From NCBI GenBank assembly GCA_021555105.2, contig CP134604.1, positions 868,001 through 932,000 of the forward strand: a stretch of 64,000 nucleotides of DNA. Reading direction: 5' to 3'. Source of the stretch: Thalassospiraceae bacterium LMO-JJ14. Lineage in GTDB: Bacteria > Pseudomonadota > Alphaproteobacteria > Rhodospirillales > Casp-alpha2. Position numbers and translations under genes: made by a program. The notes under the pieces were generated by a model, which had not been told where the DNA came from, searched no databases, and worked only from the letters and a program-made list of their open reading frames with translations. Shown here piece after piece: positions 18,999 to 27,759 of this stretch; position 1 is the first letter of the stretch; every line of letters starts with the position of its first letter.

Positions 18999-19102
18999 GG
19001 GGCGGCTGGCGGGACCGCCGGGGGCTTCACCAAATCTTCAAATTCCGTGTGCCACAACAAAGAGGTCGTGATTCAGTCATATACACTTTAAAGTTTATAT
19101 AA

Positions 19103-20014
19103 ATGAATAGAGCACTTTTTAGTATTTTCGGGTTGTTGCTGCTGTTGCTCTCGGTGCCGGCGGCCGGGGCAGGGACAGGAGCAGGGGAAACCTGCGGCTG
19201 CGATGTGCCTCCGGCCAGGCGCGCGGCGTACGATGCGGTGCTGATGGCGGCCGATGCCGTTGAAAGCGCAACCCAACACGCGCCTTATGGTGTGGCGGTG
19301 GCCAAGGCACCGTCGTTGCCGCCGATTGTGCTGGCGCAGCCGCATTGGCTGACGGGCTACGATCCCGTGCGCAGGATGCCGCTTTGGGTCGCTTACCGGC
19401 TCAGTGCCGCCGACGTCGCGGTGAAACGAAAACGCACCCAGTGTTTCCGTCCCGATCCGCGCGTCCCTGCCGCTATGGGCGGCACGCGCTGCGCCAGCTA
19501 CCGTGGCGACGGCATGGACCGGGGCCACATGGTGGCGAGCGCCGACATGACGCGGTCCGAACAGGCCATGGTCAATACCTATGTATTCTCCAACATCGCG
19601 CACCAATACCCGGCATTTAACCGCACCCTGTGGCGCGATCTGGAAATCCGCGTCCGCGCGATGGCGCGCCTCAGGGGCGAAATTTACGTGATGAGCGGCG
19701 CTGTCTTCGACCACGATGCCGACGGCCGCCCGGACGCGCCCGCCACGGCGCCGCATCCGACAAAGAGCGGCCGGCCCGCCGCCGCCGTCGCCAGTCATTT
19801 CTACAAGATCGTCATCGTGCCGCAGGCCGGGACCGGAGCGCCCGAGGTTGTGGCGTGGCTATTGCGCCATGAAAACATCAAGACTACACGGGCAGAATCC
19901 AAGCGCCGGATCGCCGCCCAGCGGGTGCCGCTCGAAACAGTTGAACGGCTGAGCGGCCTGGACATCGCGCCGGCGCTGAACGGAATCAGGACAGCCGGTG
20001 TCGTAAGCGATTAA
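19103..20014 (+). CDS. Secreted DNA/RNA non-specific endonuclease (NUC1 family)
   Basis: 303 residues. Residues 1-22 are a signal peptide (MNRALFSIFGLLLLLLSVPAAG). The beta-beta-alpha-metal nuclease motif MDRGHMVASADM carries the catalytic His, and the metal-binding Asn is in the YVFSNIAHQ...FN stretch that follows. Four cysteines in the mature part could form disulfides. It should act outside the cytoplasm on nucleic acids, for nutrient scavenging or clearance of DNA. Its stop overlaps the convergent LysE-family stop by four bases. Confidence 0.9.
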   Translation: MNRALFSIFGLLLLLLSVPAAGAGTGAGETCGCDVPPARRAAYDAVLMAADAVESATQHAPYGVAVAKAPSLPPIVLAQPHWLTGYDPVRRMPLWVAYRLSAADVAVKRKRTQCFRPDPRVPAAMGGTRCASYRGDGMDRGHMVASADMTRSEQAMVNTYVFSNIAHQYPAFNRTLWRDLEIRVRAMARLRGEIYVMSGAVFDHDADGRPDAPATAPHPTKSGRPAAAVASHFYKIVIVPQAGTGAPEVVAWLLRHENIKTTRAESKRRIAAQRVPLETVERLSGLDIAPALNGIRTAGVVSD

Positions 20015-20646
20015 CTGCGCCGGGCCAACGCCAGACCGAGCCCGGTCCCCAGCAACAGCGTGCCGGTGATGCCGTGCCGCAGACGCGCCTTTTTGGCGCC
20101 GACCAGCCAGCCCCGCGCCCGGCCCGCGATCACCGCGTACATGCCGTCCAGCAGAAACGCCAGCACCATGAAGGTCACGCAGAGGATGGTGATCTGCGGC
20201 GCGTAAGGCCGGGCCGGATCGATGAACTGCGGGAAGAAGGCGACGAAGAAGAACACCGTTTTCGGGTTGGTGATGGCGACGACGAAGCCGTGCCAGAACA
20301 CGCCCGCCGGTTTCTTGTCGGGGGGCAGCATGGCGTCGGTTTCGGGTTGCGCCTTGAGCGCGGTGCGCCATTCACGCGCGCCCAGATAAACCAGATACGC
20401 AACTCCGGCCCAGCGGATCCACTCGAATACATCCGCCGCCACCGCCAGCACCGTCGACAGGCCGAGCGCGCCCGCCGTGATCAGCACCGTGGTGCCTGAG
20501 TTCGCGCCGATCACCGTTCTGACCCCGGTCCCCGTCCCGTGCTTCAGGGAATTGGCGATGACAAGGGTCACGATCGGTCCCGGCATCAGGATCAAAAGCG
20601 CGGTCGCAAACACAAAGGCGATATAAAGTTCGGTATCGATGGGCAT
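20011..20646 (-). CDS. LysE/RhtB-family amino-acid exporter
   Basis: 211 residues with six membrane helices. LMPGPIVTLVIANSLKHG near the N-terminus and ITNPKTVFFFVAFFPQFIDP in the middle are the family's conserved loops. It exports an amino acid or homoserine-lactone-like compound across the inner membrane; the substrate cannot be predicted. Convergent with the nuclease and separate from the GNAT gene upstream. Confidence 0.9.
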   Translation of the reverse strand: MPIDTELYIAFVFATALLILMPGPIVTLVIANSLKHGTGTGVRTVIGANSGTTVLITAGALGLSTVLAVAADVFEWIRWAGVAYLVYLGAREWRTALKAQPETDAMLPPDKKPAGVFWHGFVVAITNPKTVFFFVAFFPQFIDPARPYAPQITILCVTFMVLAFLLDGMYAVIAGRARGWLVGAKKARLRHGITGTLLLGTGLGLALARRS

Positions 20647-20724
20647 GGCGGGTCTCCGGAAAAATCAGGACCGAAGCAATCCATCAAACGCAAAGACTGT
20701 CAACGCACCTCGTTACTGACGAGT

Positions 20725-20746
20725 CCCCTCTCCCTTGGGAGAGGGG
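20725..20746. repeat. GGGAGAGG hairpin
   Basis: CCCCTCTCCC and GGGAGAGGGG are exact inverted copies two bases apart. It is of the same kind as the elements at 16851 and 29941 and lies downstream of the GNAT gene. Confidence 0.75.
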
Positions 20747-20754
20747 GAAACCGC

Positions 20755-21297
20755 TTAAAGCTTCTTGGTATAGACGTACTCGACGGAGTTCGACGCATCG
20801 GCGCGCTGCATCAGACCGGGCTGGCGATGGTAGCCGAGCCGTTCGTACAGGCGGTGCGCGTCGAGGAAGCGGGAATCGGTGTACAGCATGATCATGTCGG
20901 CGTTCATCTCGTCCTTCGCGGTGCGCTCGACGAGCTGGCACAACGTTTCGCCGAGCCCGCGCCCGCGCGCCGCATCCGACACATAGAGCTTGTTCAGCCG
21001 CGCGACCCTGGGCGCATCGGTCGGCGTCAGCGCAATGGTGCCACAGATCCGGTCCTGGCATTCGGCGACCCAGAAATGGCCGCCGAGATTGGCGAAGGCC
21101 GTTTGCGGCGCTTTCAATTCGGGTTCTTCCTCGTCGACCAGCAGCACACAGCCCTGGAATTCATCATAAACTTCACCGATCAGCTGGATGACATCTTCGG
21201 CATCGTCGTCGGTGGCTTCGCGGACGATGACGTCGGCGACACGCGCCGCGATCTCGGTGGTGTCTTCGGCGGCGGCGCTGCAGGTTGCGATGCTCAT
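20755..21297 (-). CDS. GNAT-family N-acetyltransferase
   Basis: 180 residues. The acetyl-CoA loop reads VSDAARGRGLGETLCQ (motif A, R-G-x-G-L-G), followed by MIMLYTDSRFLDAHRLYERLGY. The start at 21297 lies two bases past the stop of the methylsuccinyl-CoA dehydrogenase gene, with AGGA inside that gene's last codons, so the two are translationally coupled. GNAT enzymes acetylate amines on small molecules or protein lysines; the coupling invites the idea that it acts on the pathway, but nothing in the sequence names a substrate. Confidence 0.85.
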   Translation of the reverse strand: MSIATCSAAAEDTTEIAARVADVIVREATDDDAEDVIQLIGEVYDEFQGCVLLVDEEEPELKAPQTAFANLGGHFWVAECQDRICGTIALTPTDAPRVARLNKLYVSDAARGRGLGETLCQLVERTAKDEMNADMIMLYTDSRFLDAHRLYERLGYHRQPGLMQRADASNSVEYVYTKKL

Positions 21298-21299
21298 GA

Positions 21300-22988
21300 T
21301 CAGTTCCTCCCTTCGAGGAGGCCACGGGCGATGACCTGCGCCTGGATTTCCGCCGCGCCCTCGAAGATGTTGAGGATGCGCGCATCGCACAGCACGCGGG
21401 AGATCGGGTATTCCAGCGCATAGCCGTTGCCGCCGTGAATCTGCAGCGCCCCGTCGGCGTTCGACCAGGCGACGCGGGCGGCCAGCAGCTTGGCCATGCC
21501 GGCTTCGATATCGCAGCGGCGCTCGCTGTCTTTTTCGCGGCCCGAGAAATAGGTGATCTGCCGGGCGATCATGGTTTCCACCGCCATCCACGCGATCTTG
21601 CCGTGCACGCGCGGGAATTTGTAGATCGGTTTGCCGAACTGAATACGGCCGGTGGCGTACTCAAGGCCCAGCTCCATGGCGTTCTGCGCCACGCCGACGG
21701 CTCGCGCCGCGGTCTGTATGCGGGCACTTTCGAACGTCGCCATCAGTTGCTTGAAGCCCTGGCCTTCCTCGCCGCCCAGCAATTGTTCGGCGGGCACTTC
21801 CATATTGTCGAAGCCAAGCTCGTATTCCTTCATGCCGCGATAGCCCAGCACCTCGATCTCGCCGCCGGTCATGCCGTCCTTCGGGAACGCATCGTCCTCA
21901 GAGCCGCGCGGCTTTTCGACCAAAAGCATCGACAAACCCTTGTAGCCGGCTTCGTTCGGATCGGTGCGGACCAGCAGCGTCATCATGTCGGAGCGGCTGG
22001 CGTGCGTGATCCAGGTCTTGTTGCCGGTCACTTTATAGGTATCGCCGTCCTTGATCGCGCGGGTCTTGAGCGAGGCCAGATCGGAGCCGGTGCCGGGTTC
22101 GGTGAACACCGCGGTCGGCAGGATTTCACCCGACGCGATCAGCGGCAGGTAATGTTCTTTCTGCTGGTCGGTGCCGCCGAGCCGGATCAGTTCGGCGGCG
22201 ATTTCCGAGCGCGTGCCCAAGGAGCCGACGCCGATGTAGGCGCGGCTGAGTTCCTCGGTGACGACGCACATCGCCATCTTGCCGAGCCCGAGGCCGCCGA
22301 AGTCTTCCGGCACGGTCAGGCCGAACACGCCCAACTCCGCCATCTGTTCGACGATCTCGATCGGGATCAGCTCGTCCTTGAGATGCCACTCGTGGGCATG
22401 GGGCAGAACCTGTTCCTCGGCGAAGCGGCGGAACTGGTCGCGGACCATGTCCAGCGTCTCGTCGGACAGGCCGGGGGCACCGAAATGATTGTCCTCGATC
22501 AGTTCGGCGATGCGCGCACGCACGGCACCGGTGTTGCCAAACGTCTGCAGGGTCTGCACCGCGTCGCTATGGAACGCATCCATTTCGGCGGCGCCGATGC
22601 CGATGTCGCCGGGGCGGATCATCTCGAGCTGGCTGATGGCGATGCCGCCGGCAAGCTGGCTCAGGTATTCCCCAAACGCCGCCTGCACCATCAACTGTTC
22701 AAGCTCACCGAAACGGCCTTCGGCGTCGAGCCGCTTGCCCCATTCGAGCATCTGGCGCAGGCCCTCGACATAGGTCGCGACCCAGGCCAGGCCGTGCACT
22801 TCGGTCTGGTATTTTTCGACCAGCGGGCCTTTGACGCGGCCGTCGACGACGACCATTTTCTGCAGATGCTGACGGGTTTCGGCGAAAAGCTGTTCGGCTG
22901 AGGGCAGCGCGGCCGCCGTCAGTTCCAAAAGACCCTCGATCAACGGCGTATCCGAATTGCCGCTCGCGTCCATATTATCTTTCCCCAT
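21300..22988 (-). CDS. mcd: (2S)-methylsuccinyl-CoA dehydrogenase
   Basis: 562 residues, clearly longer than ordinary acyl-CoA dehydrogenases (about 380), because of an N-terminal helical extension (residues 1-150) typical of Mcd. The ACAD core contains TEPGTGSDLASLKTRA, WITHASRSDMMTLLVRTDP, and IHGGNGYALEYPISRVLCDARIL. It oxidises methylsuccinyl-CoA to mesaconyl-CoA and passes electrons to EtfAB. Its position right after ccr supports the assignment over a generic dehydrogenase. The ATG at 22988 is used; the in-frame ATG at 22973 has GGGGAAAG before it and is equally possible. Confidence 0.92.
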   Translation of the reverse strand: MGKDNMDASGNSDTPLIEGLLELTAAALPSAEQLFAETRQHLQKMVVVDGRVKGPLVEKYQTEVHGLAWVATYVEGLRQMLEWGKRLDAEGRFGELEQLMVQAAFGEYLSQLAGGIAISQLEMIRPGDIGIGAAEMDAFHSDAVQTLQTFGNTGAVRARIAELIEDNHFGAPGLSDETLDMVRDQFRRFAEEQVLPHAHEWHLKDELIPIEIVEQMAELGVFGLTVPEDFGGLGLGKMAMCVVTEELSRAYIGVGSLGTRSEIAAELIRLGGTDQQKEHYLPLIASGEILPTAVFTEPGTGSDLASLKTRAIKDGDTYKVTGNKTWITHASRSDMMTLLVRTDPNEAGYKGLSMLLVEKPRGSEDDAFPKDGMTGGEIEVLGYRGMKEYELGFDNMEVPAEQLLGGEEGQGFKQLMATFESARIQTAARAVGVAQNAMELGLEYATGRIQFGKPIYKFPRVHGKIAWMAVETMIARQITYFSGREKDSERRCDIEAGMAKLLAARVAWSNADGALQIHGGNGYALEYPISRVLCDARILNIFEGAAEIQAQVIARGLLEGRN

Positions 22989-23110
22989 CGGTCCCCACCG
23001 CAATGCTGATGCCGGTTTCGGCGTTTATTGCGGCTGCAGGTTATCGGCCAACGTTCGTTCCGGCAAGACGCCGGCTGAGCATATGCCGACCGTCATGTCG
23101 GTGGCCGCAC

Positions 23111-24391
23111 TTACCCCTCGATGCAATCTTCGATCGTGCGGCGGCCCGGTTTCTTGGCCTGTACCAGTACCGCCATGTTGCCCGGCTTGTGCTGGTTCTT
23201 GAGCATCTTCATGTGCGCGGCCGGAATATCGTCCCACGAGAACACTTCCGACATGCACGGGTCGAGACGCCGTTCGACGACCAGATTGTTGGCCTGGCTG
23301 GCCTGCATCAGGTTGGCGAAATGGCTGCCCTGAATACGTTTCTGGCGCATCCACACGAACCGTGCGTCCATGGTCAGGTTGTAGCCGGTGGTGCCGGCGC
23401 AGAACACGACCATGCCGCCGCGTTTGACGACGTTGCAGCTGACCGGGAAGGTGGCTTCGCCCGGGTGTTCGAAGACGAAGTCGACATCGTTGCCCTTGCC
23501 GGTGATGTCCCAGATTGCCTTGCCGAACTTGCGGGTCTCTTTCATGTAGTCCTTGAAGCCGTCGCCGTTGACCGGCGGCAGTTGGCCCCAGCAGTTGAAA
23601 TTCTTGCGGTTGATGACGCCCTTGGCGCCGAGGCTCATGACGAAGTCGCGTTTGTCTTCATCCGAGATCACACCGATGGCGTTGGCCCCCGACACGGCGC
23701 AAAGCTGCACCGCCATGGCGCCGAGCCCGCCGGACGCACCCCACACCAGAACATTATGGCCGGGGCGCAGGATGTGCGGGCGGTGACCGAACAGCATCCG
23801 GTACGACGTCGCCAGCACCAGCGTGTAACATGCACTTTCTTCCCACGTCAGATGCTTCGGGCGTTCCATGCACTGGCGGTCCTGGACGCGTGCGAACTGC
23901 GCGAACGAGCCGTCCGGGGTCTCATAGCCCCAGATGCGCTGCGAGGTGGAAAACATCGGATCGCCGCCGTTGCATTCCTCGTCGTCGCCGTCGTCCTGGT
24001 TACAGTGCACCACGACCTCGTCGCCGACCTTGAAACGCGTGACCTTGGAGCCGACCGCATAGACGACGCCCGACGCATCGGACCCGGCAATGTGGTATTC
24101 GGCCTTGTGATAGTCGAACGGCGAGATCGGCGTGCCGAGCGCGGCCCACACACCGTTGTAGTTGACGCCGGCGGCCATCACCATGATCAGAACGTCATGG
24201 CTGTCCAGCTCGGGCGTGTCGACGACTTCGACCTGCATGGCGGTATCCGGATCGCCGTGGCGTTCGCGGCGGATCGCCCACGCATACATCTGCTTCGGTA
24301 CGTGGCCGAGCGGCGGAATTTCGCCCAGTTCGTAAAGGTCCTTCTTCGGCAGGTCCGGATGTAAATCGATGATTTCTGCGGCTTCGGTCAT
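23111..24391 (-). CDS. ccr: Crotonyl-CoA carboxylase/reductase
   Basis: 426 residues of the medium-chain dehydrogenase family. The NADPH-binding motif VWGASGGLGAMAVQL and Ccr-type sequence around AAGVNYNGVWAALGTPISPFDYHK, HCNQDDGDDEECNGGDPMF and DVDFVFEHPGEATFPVS are clear. It carboxylates crotonyl-CoA reductively to ethylmalonyl-CoA, the key step of the ethylmalonyl-CoA pathway for acetate assimilation. The ATG at 24391 (MTEAAEIIDL) is used, as the upstream codons are not family-like. It is divergent from ecm and followed by mcd. Confidence 0.97.
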   Translation of the reverse strand: MTEAAEIIDLHPDLPKKDLYELGEIPPLGHVPKQMYAWAIRRERHGDPDTAMQVEVVDTPELDSHDVLIMVMAAGVNYNGVWAALGTPISPFDYHKAEYHIAGSDASGVVYAVGSKVTRFKVGDEVVVHCNQDDGDDEECNGGDPMFSTSQRIWGYETPDGSFAQFARVQDRQCMERPKHLTWEESACYTLVLATSYRMLFGHRPHILRPGHNVLVWGASGGLGAMAVQLCAVSGANAIGVISDEDKRDFVMSLGAKGVINRKNFNCWGQLPPVNGDGFKDYMKETRKFGKAIWDITGKGNDVDFVFEHPGEATFPVSCNVVKRGGMVVFCAGTTGYNLTMDARFVWMRQKRIQGSHFANLMQASQANNLVVERRLDPCMSEVFSWDDIPAAHMKMLKNQHKPGNMAVLVQAKKPGRRTIEDCIEG

Positions 24392-24472
24392 TTGGTTCGT
24401 CCCCTGTCGTCGCTCAGTCGCGTATTGTTGGCTCAACCGCCGCATGCCTCCCGAACGTGCGGACGATCCCCG

Positions 24473-24560
24473 TTTGCAATTGCAAATTTGTTGCAATGCA
24501 ATATCAGGCATAGACGGATTTCGCTTTCTTCGCAATGCACAATTTGCTACGTTGCAAAAA
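24473..24560. promoter_or_regulatory. Cluster of TTGCAA/TGCAAT sites between ccr and ecm
   Basis: The 245-base divergent region contains the palindrome TTTGCAATTGCAAA (24473-24486), TTGCAATGCAA (24491-24501), GCAATGCACAATTTGC (24532-24547) and GTTGCAAAA near 24551. Dyads of this kind suit a dimeric regulator acting on both genes. RamB/ScfR-type and PhaR-type proteins are known to bind TTGC/GCAA or TGC-rich sites; which one acts here is inference. Confidence 0.55.
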
Positions 24561-24636
24561 AATTTTCCGCATTTTTGAAATAAAATTACGCGGAAGTGAT
24601 ATTTGTGGATTGTTATTGTTCAGGGGCTTCGGGTTA

Positions 24637-26664
24637 ATGACAGAAAATTACGTTGCGGGTAAAAATGACGTTGCTGCAGATGCTAACGAAATGGCCCACG
24701 TGAAACCCGACCGCCCTTGGCTGTTCCGCACCTATTCGGGGCATTCGTCGGCGGCCGAATCGAATAAGCTGTACCGCGCCAATCTGGAAAAAGGCCAGAC
24801 CGGGCTTTCCATTGCCTTCGATCTGCCGACCCAGACCGGTTACGACAGCGACCACCCGCTGGCGCGCGGCGAGGTCGGCAAGGTCGGTGTGCCGGTCAGC
24901 CATTTGGGCGACATGGAAGTGCTGCTGGACGGCATTCCCTTGGACAAGATGAACACGTCGATGACCATCAACGCGCCGGCGGCGTGGTTGCTGGCACTTT
25001 ACGTGGCGGCGGCGGAGCGTCAGGGCGTGGCCCGCGACCAGCTTTCCGGCACCGTGCAGAACGACATCATCAAGGAGTATCTTTCGCGCGGCACCTATAT
25101 CTTTCCCCCCGCGCCGAGCCTGAAACTGATCGCCGACGTGGTCAGCTTCACGTACCGCGAGATTCCGAAATGGAATCCGACCAACGTATGTTCGTATCAT
25201 CTGCAGGAAGCCGGTGCGACGCCGGTGCAGGAACTGGCCTACGCGCTGGCCATCGCCATCGAGGTGCTGGACCGGGTCCGCCCGCTGGTCCCTGCCGACG
25301 AGTTTCCGACCGTCGTCGGACGCATCAGCTTCTTCGTCAACGCCGGCGTCCGCTTCGTCACCGAGATGTGCAAGATGCGCGCCTTCACCGAGCTGTGGGA
25401 CGATATCTGCCGCGAGCGTTACGGCGTCGAGGATGCGAAGCTCAGACGATTCCGCTACGGCGTGCAGGTCAACTCGCTGGGCCTGACCGAGCAGCAGCCG
25501 GAAAACAACGTCTATCGTATTCTTTTGGAAATGCTCGCCGTGACGCTTTCGAAGAACGCCCGTGCGCGCGCCGTGCAATTACCGGCATGGAACGAGGCAC
25601 TGGGGCTGCCGCGCCCGTGGGATCAGCAATGGTCGCTCAGGTTGCAGCAAATCGTCGCCTATGAAACGGATCTTCTGGAATACGGCGATCTGTTCGACGG
25701 CTCGCCGGTGATCGAGGCCAAGGTCGCCGAACTGAAGGCCGGCGCGCTGAAGGAGCTTTCCGTCATCGACGGCCTGGGCGGCGCCGCCGCCGCGGTCGAG
25801 AATTCCTACATGAAGCGCCGCCTGGTCGAAAGCAACGCACGGCGCCTGGCGGCCATCGAACGCGGCGAGCAGCCGGTGATCGGCGTCAACCGCTACACCG
25901 ATGGCGAACCCTCGCCGCTGACGGCGGGCGACGGCTCGATCATGACCGTCGATGCCCGTGCCGAAAAGGAACAGATCGAACGTCTGGCGGCGTGGCGGGG
26001 TGCGCGCGACGACGCAAAGGTCGAAGCGGCGCTGAGCGAATTGAAAGCCGCCGCCACCGAGGGGCGCAACATCATGGAACCGTCCATCGCGTGTGCGCAC
26101 GCGGGCGTGACGACCGGCGAATGGGCGGCGGTGCTCAGGGACGTTTACGGTGAATACCGTGCGCCGACCGGCGTCGGAGGGGCGGCGCCGGGCACGCATG
26201 ACGAAATGGCCGCGATCCGCACCCGCGTCGATCAGCTCGAGGACGTGCTCGGCACGCGCCTCAAGATGCTGGTCGGCAAGCCGGGGCTCGACGGGCATTC
26301 CAACGGTGCCGAGCAGATCGCGGTCCGCGCCCGCGATGCGGGACTGGAAGTCGTCTACGAAGGCATCCGCCTGACGCCTGATGAAATCGTGCAGGCGGCA
26401 TTGCAGGAAGGCGTGCATGTGGTCGGACTGTCGATCCTGTCCGGCTCGCACGTGACGCTGGTCGCCGATATCGTCGCCAAAATGAAAGCCGCCGGCCTCG
26501 CGGATGTCCCCGTTGTCGTCGGCGGCATCATCCCGCCGGATGACGAGAAGCTGTTGCTGAAAAGCGGTGTCGCCGCCGTCTACACGCCGAAGGATTTCGA
26601 CCTGACGCGGATTCTCGACGGTATCGTCTCGATCGTCGAGGCGGCCAACCAGCAGGCGGCTTAG
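24637..26664 (+). CDS. ecm: Ethylmalonyl-CoA mutase
   Basis: 675 residues. The N-terminal catalytic barrel has the RPWLFRTYSGHSSA substrate region and AFDLPTQTGYDSDHP; the C-terminal domain binds coenzyme B12 through DGHSNGAEQ (the D-x-H-x-x-G His ligand), with SILSGSHVTL and VVVGGIIPPDD. It converts ethylmalonyl-CoA to methylsuccinyl-CoA. Pairing with ccr and mcd distinguishes it from methylmalonyl-CoA mutase. The ATG at 24637 is chosen: upstream codons from 24535 overlap the probable control region and are not conserved. Confidence 0.95.
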   Translation: MTENYVAGKNDVAADANEMAHVKPDRPWLFRTYSGHSSAAESNKLYRANLEKGQTGLSIAFDLPTQTGYDSDHPLARGEVGKVGVPVSHLGDMEVLLDGIPLDKMNTSMTINAPAAWLLALYVAAAERQGVARDQLSGTVQNDIIKEYLSRGTYIFPPAPSLKLIADVVSFTYREIPKWNPTNVCSYHLQEAGATPVQELAYALAIAIEVLDRVRPLVPADEFPTVVGRISFFVNAGVRFVTEMCKMRAFTELWDDICRERYGVEDAKLRRFRYGVQVNSLGLTEQQPENNVYRILLEMLAVTLSKNARARAVQLPAWNEALGLPRPWDQQWSLRLQQIVAYETDLLEYGDLFDGSPVIEAKVAELKAGALKELSVIDGLGGAAAAVENSYMKRRLVESNARRLAAIERGEQPVIGVNRYTDGEPSPLTAGDGSIMTVDARAEKEQIERLAAWRGARDDAKVEAALSELKAAATEGRNIMEPSIACAHAGVTTGEWAAVLRDVYGEYRAPTGVGGAAPGTHDEMAAIRTRVDQLEDVLGTRLKMLVGKPGLDGHSNGAEQIAVRARDAGLEVVYEGIRLTPDEIVQAALQEGVHVVGLSILSGSHVTLVADIVAKMKAAGLADVPVVVGGIIPPDDEKLLLKSGVAAVYTPKDFDLTRILDGIVSIVEAANQQAA

Positions 26665-26690
26665 TTTCTGCCTGAACGATAAACACAACC

Positions 26691-26719
26691 GTCATCCCAA
26701 AACTGATTTGGGATCCGTG
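26691..26719. repeat. Short palindrome downstream of ecm
   Basis: ATCCCAAA and TTTGGGAT flank a five-base loop within the ecm / 26746-gene convergent gap. No T-run follows on either strand; it resembles the TCATCC...GGATCC dispersed palindromes at 41568 and 49359. Confidence 0.5.
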
Positions 26720-26745
26720 TTAGCTGATGTGATGAGGGCCTTTGC

Positions 26746-27171
26746 CTATTTGCGTTTCGGCACGATGACGCTGATCGGGCCGTCCTTGATGCCTTTGGCG
26801 TCGGGGTTTTCGACCACCGGCTGCATGGCTTCGATCAGAAACCGCATGACGCCGTTGCGGCGCAGTTTGAGGATCGGTGCCCAGCTTACGAACAGGCCGC
26901 CGTTGACTTCATAACTCATGATGTCGCCGTCATCGGATGCGGCATTGATCGCCTGGGCGAGGTCGTCGGACGCGCCGACATAGACCCACTGCGGCTTGAC
27001 GCCGGAATGCCAGATCACGAAGACACCGCCGTAACCCTGCAGACCTTCGGCCCTGGTATCGAGGTGGCTGAGTCGAAAGAACTTGCCCTGTTTATTGCGC
27101 TCCCATTTCGGATCGATCGGAGGGCCGCTGTATGCCGGGGCCGGTTTTTTCTTTTTGAATATGCCGAACAT
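26746..27171 (-). CDS. Protein of unknown function
   Basis: 141 residues. It begins with a basic, proline-containing tail (MFGIFKKKKPAPAY), and the core GYGGVFVIWHSGV...PQWVYVGASDDLAQAINAA has a two-strand-plus-helix pattern faintly like GIY-YIG or a ligand-binding fold, but no catalytic set is visible. No signal peptide. It is convergent with ecm and divergent from the VOC gene, across a region with a perfect 14-bp tandem repeat. I do not recognise a family. Confidence 0.7.
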   Translation of the reverse strand: MFGIFKKKKPAPAYSGPPIDPKWERNKQGKFFRLSHLDTRAEGLQGYGGVFVIWHSGVKPQWVYVGASDDLAQAINAASDDGDIMSYEVNGGLFVSWAPILKLRRNGVMRFLIEAMQPVVENPDAKGIKDGPISVIVPKRK

Positions 27172-27191
27172 TTTTCCTGCTCACACTCATA

Positions 27192-27219
27192 TACGTAAAG
27201 TCGGTTACGTAAAGTCGGT
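27192..27219. repeat. Perfect tandem repeat of a 14-mer
   Basis: TACGTAAAGTCGGT occurs twice with no gap, upstream of the 26746-27171 gene and between divergent promoters. TTTTGCGAAA also appears twice nearby (about 27286 and 27318). These may be operator sites. Confidence 0.7.
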
Positions 27220-27363
27220 CTACCGACAATGATAATTATTAAAACCGGCTTCGTAAAAAATAGATAAACCTTATGAACTTTCGTGTTTTGCGAAAATACT
27301 TTTCTCTATTTACGATTTTGCGAAATCTCTGGAATACCGTATTTTACGGCAAAGGAGAGGTTC

Positions 27364-27759
27364 ATGAAAATCGACCGCATCGACCATTTTGTGCTGACCG
27401 TCCGGGACATCGGCGCCACGTGCGATTTCTACGAACGCGCGCTCGGTATGCAGCGCGAGGTGTTCGGGGAAGGGCGCACGGCACTTAAATTCGGGCGCCA
27501 GAAAATCAACCTACACCCGGCCGGGCGCGAGTACGAGCCAAAAGCGCGTAACCCGTCGGCCGGCGGTGGCGATTTCTGCCTGATCACGCGGACGCCGATG
27601 GACGATGTCGTCGATCACCTCGAACGCGCAGGCGTTGAAATCGAATTGAGTCCCAGTGCACGAACCGGCGCCACGGGGCCGATCAACTCGGTTTACTTTC
27701 GCGATCCTGACGGCAACCTGGTCGAAATTTCCAACTATGCGGATGAAATAGATGCCTGA
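27364..27759 (+). CDS. VOC (glyoxalase/dioxygenase-fold) protein
   Basis: 131 residues. The N-terminal MKIDRIDHFVLTVRDI and the C-terminal VYFRDPDGNLVEISNY are the two halves of a vicinal-oxygen-chelate fold, with metal ligands His8 and the Glu of LVEIS. AGGAGAGG precedes the ATG at 27364. Its stop overlaps the CoA-transferase start by eight bases, so it is the first gene of a VOC / CoA-transferase / lyase operon and probably acts on the same compound, for instance as an epimerase or lyase; the reaction is unknown. Confidence 0.88.
   Translation: MKIDRIDHFVLTVRDIGATCDFYERALGMQREVFGEGRTALKFGRQKINLHPAGREYEPKARNPSAGGGDFCLITRTPMDDVVDHLERAGVEIELSPSARTGATGPINSVYFRDPDGNLVEISNYADEIDA

Noticed and set aside
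21435-22901. 488-codon frame antisense to mcd
   Set aside because: Shadow frame; low-complexity composition and no domain.
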